64,000 bases of DNA, from positions 2,333,001-2,397,000 of the forward strand of contig NZ_CP150277.1 of the NCBI RefSeq assembly GCF_037977385.1, read 5' to 3'. Made by a program: the position numbers and the translations under genes. The stretch comes from Terribacillus sp. FSL K6-0262. Its GTDB lineage: Bacteria > Bacillota > Bacilli > Bacillales > Amphibacillaceae. This document shows, piece after piece, positions 36,164-45,639 of this stretch; position 1 is the first letter of the stretch; every line of letters starts with the position of its first letter. The notes under the pieces were generated by a model. That model made no database searches and was not told the origin of the DNA. It was given only the letters and a program-made list of their open reading frames with translations.

Positions 36164-36639
36164 TACTGGTCGTCTTAGGCACACATGAGCTTCCTTTCAC
36201 GCGTCTTCTCAGGGAAGTGGAGCGGCTGAAACGGGAAGGGATCATCACAGATGAAGTCATCGTCCAAGCAGGACATACGAAGTTCGAAAGCGATTTGCTG
36301 ACAATCAAGCCATTTGTCAATTATGAGGTCATGGATCAGCTGATGGAGGATGCACGATTGGTCATCACACATGCTGGTACCGGTTCGGTCATTTCAGCTT
36401 TGAAAAAGGGCAAGAAGGTCATTGCAGCAGCCAGGCTGAAAAAATACGGGGAGCATAATGATGATCACCAGCTGCAGCTATTATCCATTTTCCTGGAACA
36501 AAGGCATATCCTGAGCTGGGGAGAAGGGGAAGATCTGGGCGAAGTGATCCGGCAGACGGAAAGCTTCGAGCCTGTCCCGTTTCAATCTGGGAAAGAGCGG
36601 ATGTTCAGCATCCTAAGCAATTTCATCAAAGAAGCTTGA
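36160..36639 (+). CDS. PssE/Alg13-like glycosyltransferase catalytic subunit
   Basis: A 159-residue C-terminal half of a GT28 enzyme. VVLGTHELPFTRLL, VQAGHT, ARLVITHAGTGSVISALKKGKKVIA and EHNDDHQLQ are the nucleotide-sugar-binding motifs. The start is TTG 36160 inside the TTGA overlap with the PssD stop, behind GGGGGG. With PssD it transfers a sugar to an undecaprenyl-PP-linked acceptor. Confidence 0.85.
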   Translation: MILVVLGTHELPFTRLLREVERLKREGIITDEVIVQAGHTKFESDLLTIKPFVNYEVMDQLMEDARLVITHAGTGSVISALKKGKKVIAAARLKKYGEHNDDHQLQLLSIFLEQRHILSWGEGEDLGEVIRQTESFEPVPFQSGKERMFSILSNFIKEA

Positions 36640-36643
36640 TAAA

Positions 36644-36732
36644 TGTAAACGAAATGTAAAAGCGCTGGAGCCGTTCATCATGTAAAATTTACATTGTGTG
36701 TAATTGTGTTTTGTCAACAGAAACCTTATAAT
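36644..36732 (+). promoter_or_regulatory. tagO promoter region with a perfect WalR-type box
   Basis: TGTAAA-N5-TGTAAA (36644-36649, 36655-36660) is a perfect WalR-type direct repeat. Farther on are TGTAAA (36681) and TGTAAT (36699). A TTGTGT (36704-36709), N17, TATAAT (36727-36732) promoter follows. A Spo0A-type box TGTCGAA lies downstream at 36756-36762. Confidence 0.6.
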
Positions 36733-36835
36733 GGTACAGAGCATGTTAAGAATACTGTCGAAATCTAGTAAGTTATGATACTTGGATTATAATAACAATT
36801 ATGGAACGATTTGCAAGCTATTTAGGAGGATACGA

Positions 36836-37927
36836 ATGGTACACATAACGCCTTTAATCATGGCGCTGGCAGCGTGCTTCATCCTTTCGGTCGCGCTGAC
36901 GCCTATGGTGAAAAAGCTGGCATTCGCAATCGGAGCAACGGATAAACCAAACGCCAGGAAAGTACATCAGAAAATCATGCCGCGATTAGGCGGATTGGCC
37001 ATTTACATCAGTTTCGTCATTGGTTACCTGATATTTATGCCGAATGATTCGAATACGGCGCCGATACTGATTGGAGCTACGATGATTACGCTGATCGGTG
37101 CTTTGGATGATAAGTTCATCCTATCGGCAAAAGTTAAATTCATCGCACAGATTGCAGCTGCAACTGTGACGGTGCTGGGCGGTATTCAAATCGACTTTGT
37201 AACACTGCCATTCGCTGGCCGCATCGAATTCGGTGCTTGGGCTATCCCGATTACGATTTTGTGGATTGTCGGTATAACGAACGCCATCAATTTGATTGAC
37301 GGTTTGGATGGATTGGCAGCAGGAGTTTCAGCCATCGCATTATTCACGATTTCCATGATAGCGATCAGCATGGGAAACCCGCTGTCTGCAATGATGGGCG
37401 TGCTCCTGTTAGGCAGCACACTTGGCTTCCTTGTCTTCAACTTCCACCCGGCTAAGATATTCATGGGGGATACTGGAGCATTATTCCTCGGCTATATGAT
37501 TGCCGTATTATCGGTAAGCGGTCTGTTCAAGAACGTTGCCTTGTTCTCCTTGGTCGTGCCGATCATCATTCTCGGTGTACCGATCTTGGATACGACATTT
37601 GCAATCATCCGCCGGATTGTGCAGAAGAAGCCTCTGTCAGCACCGGATAAGCTGCATTTGCACCATTGTCTCTTGAATCTAGGATTCTCTCATCGCCAGA
37701 CTGTTATCGTCATCTATGCAATCAGCGGGATCTTCAGCATGACAGGCGTCCTTTACACAGAAGTCACCATGTGGGGCTCGACAATCCTGATCATTGCCTT
37801 GGCAATCCTGATCGAATTGATCGTCGAGATCACTGGATTGATCAGCGACCGCTATCGTCCGATCCTCAACATGGTAGGTTTTCCAAAAGTGACGGAAGAA
37901 GAACAGCAGCGCAAGCAGCATCAGTAA
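36836..37927 (+). CDS. tagO: Undecaprenyl-phosphate GlcNAc-1-phosphate transferase TagO
   Basis: A 363-residue polytopic enzyme that starts WTA synthesis by moving GlcNAc-1-P from UDP-GlcNAc to undecaprenyl phosphate. Motifs of the WecA/MraY family are clear: PNARKVHQKIMPRLGG, the DD pair in GALDDKF, NAINLIDGLDGLAAG, FMGDTGALFLG and the HLHH motif (DKLHLHHCLLNLG). ATG 36836 follows TTTAGGAGG. Monocistronic, with a long leader of about 95 nt. Confidence 0.94.
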   Translation: MVHITPLIMALAACFILSVALTPMVKKLAFAIGATDKPNARKVHQKIMPRLGGLAIYISFVIGYLIFMPNDSNTAPILIGATMITLIGALDDKFILSAKVKFIAQIAAATVTVLGGIQIDFVTLPFAGRIEFGAWAIPITILWIVGITNAINLIDGLDGLAAGVSAIALFTISMIAISMGNPLSAMMGVLLLGSTLGFLVFNFHPAKIFMGDTGALFLGYMIAVLSVSGLFKNVALFSLVVPIIILGVPILDTTFAIIRRIVQKKPLSAPDKLHLHHCLLNLGFSHRQTVIVIYAISGIFSMTGVLYTEVTMWGSTILIIALAILIELIVEITGLISDRYRPILNMVGFPKVTEEEQQRKQHQ

Positions 37928-37930
37928 TAA

Positions 37931-37972
37931 TGAAAGACCCCTTCTCCAAAAGGAGAAGGGGTCTTTCATTTT
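37931..37972. terminator. Terminator of tagO
   Basis: A perfect 17-bp stem (37931-37947 with 37952-37968) and a 4-nt loop, followed by TTTTA. It also faces the convergent tagB unit. Confidence 0.92.
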
Positions 37973-37974
37973 AC

Positions 37975-38006
37975 ATAAAAAATCACGCTGATAAACATCA
38001 GCGTGA
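37975..38006 (-). terminator. Terminator of the tagD-tagB unit
   Basis: On the minus strand a perfect 10-bp stem (TCACGCTGAT with ATCAGCGTGA) with a T-rich tail; the tagB stop codon lies within the stem-loop. Confidence 0.85.
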
Positions 38007-39197
38007 AGTTTGTGTGGACGGGTTGGCAGTAGCTGCAACGGCCGGATTGGACATATACATTGCTTGGACCAGCTGTTCACTTGCATGCCCGTTCGAATAT
38101 TGATTCCATTGTCTGGAGAAAGCGTGCACCTTCTCTAATTGGAAGGCGTTCTTTTTAATCACTTTAATTATCGATTTTGTATCCCTGACCATAGGTCCCG
38201 GTAAAGATTCGAGGTATTCATCCGATACGCCGCGTTTTTTCTGATAATCCTCCAAATCATATGTGAAGAAGATGATCGGGCGATGAAGCAGCGAATACTC
38301 GAAAGGTATCGAGGAATAGTCGGTGATCAAGATATCCGTCACTAAAAGCAGCGGATTGATATTCTTATAGTGTGTGACATCAATTACAAAGTTTGGATAG
38401 TAGTTTGCCAGATCCCAAGTAACAGCAGGGTGAAGGCGCAGGAACAAAACATATTCCTGTCCCAGCTCCCGGTAAAGCTGCTCGATATCAAGCTCGATTT
38501 TAGGCTTGGCCAGTTCATCATCCCGGTAAGTGGGAGCGTAAAGGATGACTTTTCGCTTCTTGATGATCGGGTATTGCTCGGCAAGTTCTTTTTCGATTTG
38601 TGCAATCCTGCTGTCATCGAAGAAGAAATCGGTACGCGGCATACCAGTTCGCAGTATATTGGCATTCGACAGTCCGAAGCTCTCCTGGAAGATGGATGCC
38701 ATCTTTTCGGACCCTACCGTCACATACGTAAATCGGCTGTATACTTGCTTGAATCGTTCTTGGGCTTTCGGGCTCCTTGTCTGGACGGAAGGATCCTGCA
38801 AGCCGAATTTCTTCATTGCCCCTGCAGCATGCCATAGCTGGATGCATGTGACATTGGGCTTGAAGTCGGTTACGGCCAGAAATCCGAAATAATTATCCAC
38901 CATCACGACGCGCGAAGTGGCCAGATGGTATATGCTTTTGATAAAGCCGCTCATATTCGCCATGGCAAAAGGTATGATCTCCGCATCAAGATCAGTGAAT
39001 TCTTCCCGGCAGGAAGGAGTCTTCAGTATGACTATTTCTCCCGCATTCCATTTTTCAAGCGATTTAGCCGTATACAAAACATTATCCCCAAAAGAGGAAA
39101 CCAAGGTGGTTTTGTTCTTTTGGGGAAACAGCTTGAAAAATATGAATAGCGTCTTGAAGAACGCTAGATAGAGAGAAATAGCTAATTCTCTAACCAT
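37998..39197 (-). CDS. tagB: CDP-glycerol glycerophosphotransferase TagB (primase)
   Basis: A 399-residue membrane-associated enzyme of the glyphos_transf family. QLWHAAGAMKKFG holds the conserved His, RTGMPRTDFFF and YAPTYRDDE bind CDP-glycerol, and ILITDYSSIPFEYSLL is the family's second signature. Length matches TagB (about 380) and is far shorter than TagF. TagB adds the first glycerol phosphate to the ManNAc-GlcNAc linkage unit. It overlaps tagD by eight bases. Confidence 0.87.
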   Translation of the reverse strand: MVRELAISLYLAFFKTLFIFFKLFPQKNKTTLVSSFGDNVLYTAKSLEKWNAGEIVILKTPSCREEFTDLDAEIIPFAMANMSGFIKSIYHLATSRVVMVDNYFGFLAVTDFKPNVTCIQLWHAAGAMKKFGLQDPSVQTRSPKAQERFKQVYSRFTYVTVGSEKMASIFQESFGLSNANILRTGMPRTDFFFDDSRIAQIEKELAEQYPIIKKRKVILYAPTYRDDELAKPKIELDIEQLYRELGQEYVLFLRLHPAVTWDLANYYPNFVIDVTHYKNINPLLLVTDILITDYSSIPFEYSLLHRPIIFFTYDLEDYQKKRGVSDEYLESLPGPMVRDTKSIIKVIKKNAFQLEKVHAFSRQWNQYSNGHASEQLVQAMYMSNPAVAATANPSTQTSR

Positions 39198-39588
39198 TAT
39201 TCACTTCTAGAAGATCGTCTTTGATCTTAGAAGTGGAGATACCGACTGTACGCGGCAGGTAAACGACTTCGCAATATTCTTTAAGGAAGTCGAATTTGCC
39301 TTCCCAGTCACTGCCCATGACGAATACATCAATATCATGTTCCACGACATCGCGGACTTTTTGATCCCAGCTTTCCTCTGCGATGACTTCATCCACATAA
39401 CGAATCGCTTCCAGGATCATTTTGCGGTTTTCAAAGCTATGGTAAGACTTCTTGTCTTTCAGCTTATTGAATTCATCTGAGGAGATGGCCACGATAAGAT
39501 AATCGCCCATTTCCTTCGCGCGGCGAAGTAAGTTCACATGGCCCCAGTGCAACAAATCAAATGTACCGTACGTAATTACTTTCTTCAT
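39190..39588 (-). CDS. tagD: Glycerol-3-phosphate cytidylyltransferase TagD
   Basis: A 132-residue cytosolic enzyme that makes CDP-glycerol from CTP and glycerol 3-phosphate. The nucleotidyltransferase motifs are HWGH (14-17) and RTVGIST (113-119), both complete. It is the first gene of the minus-strand tagD-tagB pair and supplies TagB and TagF. Confidence 0.96.
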   Translation of the reverse strand: MKKVITYGTFDLLHWGHVNLLRRAKEMGDYLIVAISSDEFNKLKDKKSYHSFENRKMILEAIRYVDEVIAEESWDQKVRDVVEHDIDVFVMGSDWEGKFDFLKEYCEVVYLPRTVGISTSKIKDDLLEVNNG

Positions 39589-39970
39589 TGTTGTGCCTCA
39601 TTTCCTTTATAGTTTTGGTTTTCATATATAAAAGTTGTCTTCATCTTCTTTGTCACAGTGCAATTATAAATCATAACATTTACACCTATTTAACATTATA
39701 TTTACATTTTAATTAAATTTCAAGTCTGCTATGATAATAGAATGCAAATATATGCAAGTATTGTCGAAAACGGATACATAATTACCTGGATTCCCTGTAT
39801 TTGGTTAAGAAAATGTATAAATGACTAGGGATGAAACATGCTAAGGAAGAGCAAAAAATCCTTTTAAAATACGAAGTATGTGTAAAGAACTTTACAAATG
39901 CATTGTTGAATTACCTACATATGAAATTTATAATAAGGATTGGATTGCAAGTTGAGAGGAGAAGTACTGC
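39589..39970. other. Intergenic control region between tagD and tagF
   Basis: A 382-nt AT-rich gap between divergent tagD and tagF. It holds three 11-bp-phased TTTACA/TTAACA repeats (39679-39706), a tagD-directed -10 TATAAT on the minus strand (39663-39668), -10-like TATGAT/GATAAT hexamers for tagF (39730-39738) and a Spo0A-type box TGTCGAA (39762-39768). No gene or tRNA is seen; the tagF leader is long, about 200 nt. Confidence 0.7.
39679..39706 (-). promoter_or_regulatory. Triple WalR/PhoP-like box of tagD
   Basis: On the minus strand TGTAAA-N5-TGTTAA-N5-TGTAAA, all three half-sites matching TGTWAH (plus strand TTTACA, TTAACA, TTTACA). The expected -35 of tagD falls inside the array, which fits an activator-dependent promoter. 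PhoP boxes (TTAACA-like, 11-bp phase) are known in the B. subtilis tagA/tagD interval. Confidence 0.7.
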
Positions 39971-42094
39971 ATGGAAAACATCAGCCTTCGAAATAGGAGA
40001 GCCATCTCGGTTCGGATCGATGCGGGGATTTTCTATATGGAGATTCCGATCAAAGCCTCCTATATCGCTGATTATGAAACTTATCGATTCCTATTGCTGA
40101 ATCGCTATACAAATGAAGAAATTTACCTGACTTTTGAAGAAGATCACAGTGTGGATGAATATACGATTTGCAAAGTGACATTGGACCCTGCTGAACATTC
40201 CCAAATACTGCAGGATGGAGTTATGTGGGATTTGTATGTGGAACGGGAAAATGAAGGGGAGACGAAGCGGGCGCGAATCTCCAATCCGCCGGAGCATCTG
40301 CAATATCATTCTTATTTCATACCTGGAACGGACAAGGTATTTTATCCTTATCGCACCGGGAAAGGGAATGTATCTTTCCGGATGAATGACTATGTGTTCT
40401 TTGCCAATCTGGAAGAAGTACATTTGAAGAAACAGGGTGTCCTTCATTTTTCTGGCTCCTTTAACTATGCTCCGCTGTATCAGGAGGATGGTTACAAGCT
40501 GGAAGATATCAAACTGGTCGTGACAAACAATTTGAATGAAGAGGAAGAACAGGTATACCCGCTTCAATTCCAGGAGCGTGAAGACTTGGCAGATAAATAC
40601 GCAGGTAATGAATTGCTCCGTCATTCCGGTTTTGAAGGGGAATTCGATATAATTCCGCATGTCGATATGGATGAGAGGAAGTTCCTTAAATTTTACGTGG
40701 AACTCACTTATTCAAAAGACGGAAAAAGACGCACCATCCGCAGTATCCGGATGCGCCACCTGAAGAAAGACCGGACATTGCCAGTGTCAGTGAAAACAAC
40801 GGTGAATGGCAAGAAATTCCGATTGACGGCAAGGTTGACGAAGAAAAAATATCTTTCCGTCCAGACGTCTGAGTATTTCTTTATTCGCGAGAGTATATCG
40901 CGGGCAAAGCGTAAATGGGTCCACATCCGCCGGGGGAAATTCCTCAAGAATAGCTATAAGCAGGTATTCAAGCTATTCGGCGCCATCCTTCCGGTTGATA
41001 AGAAGCTGATGGTTTTCGAAAGTTTCCTTGGAAAACAGTACAGCGATAACCCGAGGGCTATTTATGAGTACATGCGTGAAAATCATCCGGAGTACAAAAT
41101 GTATTGGAGCTCCGATCGTCGAGCGGTTCCTTATTTTGAAACAAAAGGTGTGCCCTATGTACGCCGCTTCTCGATTCGCTGGTTATTCCTGATGACGCGG
41201 GCTCGTTATTGGGTATCAAACAGCCGGCTGCCATTATGGATTCCAAAACCAAATCATACGATTTACTTGCAGACTTGGCACGGTACGCCTTTGAAACGGC
41301 TTGCGGCGGATATGGACGAGGTTCATATGCCGGGAACGAATACAGAGAAATACAAGCGGAATTTCTTATTCGAAGCATCTAAATGGGATTATCTTGTTTC
41401 CCCGAATGCCTATTCCAGTGAAATTTTTGCGCGGGCATTCGGCTTTGACAAGGAGATGCTCGAAACGGGATATCCGCGAAACGATTTCCTTTATACACAT
41501 AATAAGCCAGAGAACATAGCTGCGCTGAAGAAGAGCTGCGGACTTTCCGAGGATAAGAAGATCATCCTGTACGCACCGACGTGGCGGGATAATCAGTTTT
41601 ATCAAAAAGGGAAGTATAAATTCGATTTGGAGCTGGACTTGGAGCGCATGCGCCAAGAATTGGGTGATGAATACATTGTTGTCCTGCGGCTGCATTATCT
41701 TGTGGCAGAGAATCTGGATCTTTCCAGCTATGAAGGATTTGCGTATGACTTCTCCAAGCATGAGGATATCCGGGAGCTTTACTTGATGGCAGATATGCTG
41801 ATCACGGATTATTCTTCCGTATTCTTCGATTATGCCAACCTGCGTCGTCCGATGATGTTCTTCGTATATGATCTGGATGATTATCGGGATAATCTCCGCG
41901 GCTTCTACTTCGATTTCGAAGAGAAAGCACCGGGACCTTTGTTTAAGCATACAGAACAGATCATCCAGGAAGTGAAGCGGATCGACAGGGAAGGCTACCA
42001 GCCGGATGAGCGGTTTGAAGCATTCTATAACCGATTCTGTTACCTGGAGGATGGAAGAGCCTCCGAACGTGTCGTGAAACAAGTGATTAAATAA
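39971..42094 (+). CDS. tagF: CDP-glycerol poly(glycerophosphate) glycerophosphotransferase TagF
   Basis: A 707-residue WTA polymerase. The N-terminal half (about 1-320) is a less-conserved membrane-targeting region; the C-terminal half is the catalytic glyphos_transf domain. LQTWHGTPLKRLAADM holds the catalytic His, TGYPRNDFLY and YAPTWRDNQFY bind substrate, and MLITDYSSVFFDYANLRRPMMFF is the second conserved block. It extends the chain of 1,3-glycerol phosphate. ATG 39971 follows GAGGAGAAG. Confidence 0.93.
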   Translation: MENISLRNRRAISVRIDAGIFYMEIPIKASYIADYETYRFLLLNRYTNEEIYLTFEEDHSVDEYTICKVTLDPAEHSQILQDGVMWDLYVERENEGETKRARISNPPEHLQYHSYFIPGTDKVFYPYRTGKGNVSFRMNDYVFFANLEEVHLKKQGVLHFSGSFNYAPLYQEDGYKLEDIKLVVTNNLNEEEEQVYPLQFQEREDLADKYAGNELLRHSGFEGEFDIIPHVDMDERKFLKFYVELTYSKDGKRRTIRSIRMRHLKKDRTLPVSVKTTVNGKKFRLTARLTKKKYLSVQTSEYFFIRESISRAKRKWVHIRRGKFLKNSYKQVFKLFGAILPVDKKLMVFESFLGKQYSDNPRAIYEYMRENHPEYKMYWSSDRRAVPYFETKGVPYVRRFSIRWLFLMTRARYWVSNSRLPLWIPKPNHTIYLQTWHGTPLKRLAADMDEVHMPGTNTEKYKRNFLFEASKWDYLVSPNAYSSEIFARAFGFDKEMLETGYPRNDFLYTHNKPENIAALKKSCGLSEDKKIILYAPTWRDNQFYQKGKYKFDLELDLERMRQELGDEYIVVLRLHYLVAENLDLSSYEGFAYDFSKHEDIRELYLMADMLITDYSSVFFDYANLRRPMMFFVYDLDDYRDNLRGFYFDFEEKAPGPLFKHTEQIIQEVKRIDREGYQPDERFEAFYNRFCYLEDGRASERVVKQVIK

Positions 42095-42098
42095 GATG

Positions 42099-42130
42099 AA
42101 CCACCGTCAAATTCCTGGCGGTGGTTTTTT
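42099..42130 (+). terminator. Terminator of tagF
   Basis: An 8-bp stem (AACCACCG with CGGTGGTT), 12-nt loop and six T residues, directly after the stop. Confidence 0.9.
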
Positions 42131-42200
42131 AATAATTTTCTTGGGATGTCAATCAATTTCAATAAATTGGAAATTGTTGAATCAATGGAATCATTTTTAA

Positions 42201-42258
42201 TGTAAATAAAGTGATAATTTAATAATAGATTGTAAAGTTTTGTTTAGTTTTGTAGAAT
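42201..42258 (+). promoter_or_regulatory. Promoter of the GW-module glucosaminidase gene
   Basis: TTGTAA (42230-42235), N17, TAGAAT (42253-42258). The -35 is part of a TGTAAA hexamer. An imperfect box TGTAAA-N5-TGATAA lies upstream at 42201-42217. Confidence 0.55.
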
Positions 42259-42410
42259 TATAGATAAATAGGTAATTAGTTACCTATTACATACCATTGT
42301 TACCTATTCCTAGTAAAAATGAAGGAGTGGTGGATGAGGTAATCGTACGATACATAAACCGCGATGCAATGGCGTTTGAACATTGAAAATTGAATATTCA
42401 GGAGGGTGAA

Positions 42411-45400
42411 ATGAAGAAATTCACGTATGCACTCATCTTTTTGCTTCTATTCGGCTTAGTATCTCCAGCGAGGTATGTGTCTGCACAAGAGACGTTAAAT
42501 TCCGAGCAGCAGACAGAAGCTATCCAGCAAACGGATGAGTCACAGACAGAAGAACCGGTGACCGATGCTCCGGAAGAACAATCCGGACCTGTAGATGAGA
42601 CGGCTGATGACTCGGAAGCCATCCCAGCTGAAGAAGGATCTGAAAACAGTGAGGGGGACGTTTCGGAGGAAAGCGGAACGGTCGATGGAGATCAGCAGAC
42701 TGAGGAAGATGTGAAGCAGGAAGAAGAAGCAAAAGCAGATTCCCAGCCTGCTGAGGAAGAGGAAAAAGCCCAAGAGGAAGACGCAAAAGCCCAAGAAGAA
42801 GAGGCAGATTCGCAAAGTGAAGAGAAGACAATGCGAGCTGCGGCTGTTGATCAAGCTGAGCCTGTGGAAAGCTCAGCTGATTTGATGGGGCATTTGCGTT
42901 CCAATGCGGTGATTTATCCTGAGCTTACTGATACGAGTAAGTCCACAGGAGCTGTCGCGGGCGGTTATACGGACATTGTTTACTACATCAAGAAACAAGC
43001 TGAATGGAATGATGATACGTACTATCTCATTAGTAAAGAGCCAAGCAGTACTTCTGGTGTCATCGGGTGGGTAAAAGCCTCCGAGATGAGTACCCATACT
43101 CACGCTGTCGTGAACAGCGAGAAGCAGACATTTGTGATAAATGGATCTGGAAATGCATACAGCAAGCCTTGGGGAGGATCGAAGGATCTTGTCTATACGC
43201 TTAGCGAGTACAAAGGACAGCAGCTCCATGTAAGCGCTGAAGAAAAAGTCGGCAGCAACACTTGGTACAAAGGGACACTTGCTGGCAAGACTGTCTATAT
43301 TCATTCTGCATATGTAGATGAATATGAGCCCGTGAAGATAGAAGAGGAACAGAAAACCAGTCTTCTTGGTCATTTAAGGACAAAAGCGGTCATCTATCCT
43401 GATATCAATGATCCTTCCTCTGCAATCGAAGCTGTAGCTGAAGGTTACACTAGTGCCGTCTACTACATCAAGAAGCAGGCGAAGATAAACGGCGAGCTGT
43501 ACTACTTGATCAGCAAAGAACCAAGTGCGACCAACGGCGTCATCGGCTGGGTAAAAGCTTCTGATATGTCTACGCATACACATAAGACGGTGGACAAAAA
43601 CAAGAAGACATTCACTATCAAGGAAACTGGGCAAGCATTCACGAAGGCTTGGGGAGGATCGAAGGATCTAGTCTACAACCTTAGTGATTTAGAAGGTGAA
43701 ACCTTCTATGTGAATTTGACGGAGACTGTCGGCAGCAACACGTGGTACCGTGGTATGCTGAATGGGAAGCAAGTGTTCATTCATTCTGCATATGTGACTG
43801 CATATGATCCGGAAATTACGGAACAGCGTACAAGCAAGCTCGGTCATCTCCACGCTGACGCAGTGATTTATCCTGACTTGAAGAACCCTGCATCCACACT
43901 TTCAGCTGTTGATGACGGCTTCACCGATGCTGTGTATTACATCAAGAAGCAAGCGTCCCTTGCTGGTGAGCTTTATTACTTGATCAGCAAGGAGCCAAGT
44001 GCAACCAACGGTGTCGTCGGATGGGTGAGGGCGTCAGAAATGTCTACACATGATCATACGACAATCAGCAAAGAACGGAAGGGCTTCCTGGTAAAGGGTT
44101 CTGGTCAAGCGTTTACCAAAGCTTGGGGAGGATCGAAGGATCTAGTCTATAATCTATCAGACTATCAGAATGAAGTTTTCCAAGTGGATCTGACAGAGAC
44201 CGTTGGCAGCAACACGTGGTATCGCGGAACGCTTGATGGTAAAAAAGTATTCATTCACAGTGCATATGTCCAAGAGGTGAGCGAGACGAAAATAAGCCGT
44301 CTTGGCCACTTGAAATCAAATGCTACCGTTTACGATAACTGGGCAGATACATCCAGCGGCAAAAATGCTGTTGAAGCAGGCTTGACTGACGCTGTTTACT
44401 ATATCAAAGCGCAAGTGCAAGTAAACGGAACAACCTATTACAAAATCAGTAAAGAGCCAAGCAGTACAAAAGGTGTCGTCGGCTGGGTCAAATCCACCGA
44501 GATGTCGACGCATGAACATACGACCATCGATAAGACTGCCAAGACATTCTATGCGAATGGAAAAGGCAGCTCCTATGCAAAAGCATGGGGCGGAGCGAAG
44601 GATTTGGTCGTAAGTGATATGTCCAAATATGAAGGAAGCACATTCCGTGTCAACCTGACGGAAAAAGTCGGCAACAACATCTGGTACCGCGGTGTCCTGG
44701 ATGGGAAGACGATGTGGCTGCATGAATCATATGTAGTCGAGAGCTATAACAAAGAAACGCAATATGACTTGACGCTGGAGGAAGCGGTGGCCATTCAAAG
44801 AACTGCATCTCCGCAGACAGATAGTGAATATAAAACATATGTCTCCGCTCAATACATCAATAGCAATAATGAAGTGACAGCGGATCTCCTGAATGTACGC
44901 GGCGGTCCGAGCACAAGTTATTGGGTAGTAGGGACATTGTCCAAAGGGGCGAAAGTCAATATCATTGGACAAACTGGCAGCTGGTACCAAATCGAGTTCA
45001 CCAATTCCCGTCAATGGGTGAATGCCAGCCCTTCCGATGTCGAGTATTATCTTGATCCGAACAACTTCATCAATGATGAAAAGCAGCGTTTCCAGTTCCT
45101 TGATCTGACGAGATCAAGTGGGGCGGATGCAGCTACGCTGAATAAGTATCTGGCTGGAAAAGGGACGCTTGATGGACAAGGACAAGCATTCATCGATGCT
45201 GCCAAGCTATATGGCATCAATGATGTCTACTTGGTGTCCCATGCCACTCTTGAGACAGGCAATGGTACATCCACACTGGCTCAAGGAGTGAAATATAACG
45301 GTACAACAGTCTATAACATGTATGGCATTGGTGCGTACGATGATTGTCCCGTTCAATGCGGTGCCAAACGGGCGTATGACGAGGGTTGGACATCCCCATA

Positions 45401-45632
45401 TCTCGCCATTGTCGGAGGAGCACAGTATATCGGGAATGGCTACATCAATTCAGGTCAAAACACATTGTACAAAATGCGTTGGAATCCTGAAGCAATGGCT
45501 GAAACCGGTACTTACGGCAAGCAATATGCCACTGACATCGGCTGGGCATCCAAGCAAGTTTCCACCATGTATAATCTGTATCAAAATCTAGGTATTTATA
45601 CCTTGTATCTTGATATACCACACTATCGTTAA
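42411..45632 (+). CDS. Secreted GH73 endo-beta-N-acetylglucosaminidase with four GW modules
   Basis: A 1073-residue autolysin. A signal peptide (about 1-25, ending YVSA) is followed by a very acidic Glu/Gln/Asp region (about 26-155). Four GW modules then begin at LMGHLRSNA, LLGHLRTKA, KLGHLHADA and RLGHLKSNA. An SH3b domain (LLNVRGGPSTSYWVVGTL) and a C-terminal LytD/FlgJ-type glucosaminidase domain end the protein. HATLETGNGTSTLAQG carries the catalytic Glu. GW modules bind teichoic acids in Listeria and staphylococci, so the enzyme is probably tethered to the WTA/LTA made by the nearby genes. ATG 42411 follows GGAGGGTG. Confidence 0.9.
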   Translation: MKKFTYALIFLLLFGLVSPARYVSAQETLNSEQQTEAIQQTDESQTEEPVTDAPEEQSGPVDETADDSEAIPAEEGSENSEGDVSEESGTVDGDQQTEEDVKQEEEAKADSQPAEEEEKAQEEDAKAQEEEADSQSEEKTMRAAAVDQAEPVESSADLMGHLRSNAVIYPELTDTSKSTGAVAGGYTDIVYYIKKQAEWNDDTYYLISKEPSSTSGVIGWVKASEMSTHTHAVVNSEKQTFVINGSGNAYSKPWGGSKDLVYTLSEYKGQQLHVSAEEKVGSNTWYKGTLAGKTVYIHSAYVDEYEPVKIEEEQKTSLLGHLRTKAVIYPDINDPSSAIEAVAEGYTSAVYYIKKQAKINGELYYLISKEPSATNGVIGWVKASDMSTHTHKTVDKNKKTFTIKETGQAFTKAWGGSKDLVYNLSDLEGETFYVNLTETVGSNTWYRGMLNGKQVFIHSAYVTAYDPEITEQRTSKLGHLHADAVIYPDLKNPASTLSAVDDGFTDAVYYIKKQASLAGELYYLISKEPSATNGVVGWVRASEMSTHDHTTISKERKGFLVKGSGQAFTKAWGGSKDLVYNLSDYQNEVFQVDLTETVGSNTWYRGTLDGKKVFIHSAYVQEVSETKISRLGHLKSNATVYDNWADTSSGKNAVEAGLTDAVYYIKAQVQVNGTTYYKISKEPSSTKGVVGWVKSTEMSTHEHTTIDKTAKTFYANGKGSSYAKAWGGAKDLVVSDMSKYEGSTFRVNLTEKVGNNIWYRGVLDGKTMWLHESYVVESYNKETQYDLTLEEAVAIQRTASPQTDSEYKTYVSAQYINSNNEVTADLLNVRGGPSTSYWVVGTLSKGAKVNIIGQTGSWYQIEFTNSRQWVNASPSDVEYYLDPNNFINDEKQRFQFLDLTRSSGADAATLNKYLAGKGTLDGQGQAFIDAAKLYGINDVYLVSHATLETGNGTSTLAQGVKYNGTTVYNMYGIGAYDDCPVQCGAKRAYDEGWTSPYLAIVGGAQYIGNGYINSGQNTLYKMRWNPEAMAETGTYGKQYATDIGWASKQVSTMYNLYQNLGIYTLYLDIPHYR

Positions 45633-45639
45633 ATCAGGA

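Larger units (their letters stand above)
42095..42410. other. Intergenic region upstream of the GW-module glucosaminidase
   Basis: A 316-nt gap. It contains the tagF terminator, a degenerate TGTAAA-N5-TGATAA repeat (42201-42217), TTGTAA-N17-TAGAAT as a promoter (42230-42258) and three TTACCTATT-type short repeats around 42270-42310. No gene is visible. Confidence 0.6.

Noticed and set aside
42266..42312. TTACCTATT-type repeats considered as a CRISPR or phage attachment site
   Set aside because: Three short AT-rich copies without regular spacing or unique spacers; no cas or integrase genes in the window.
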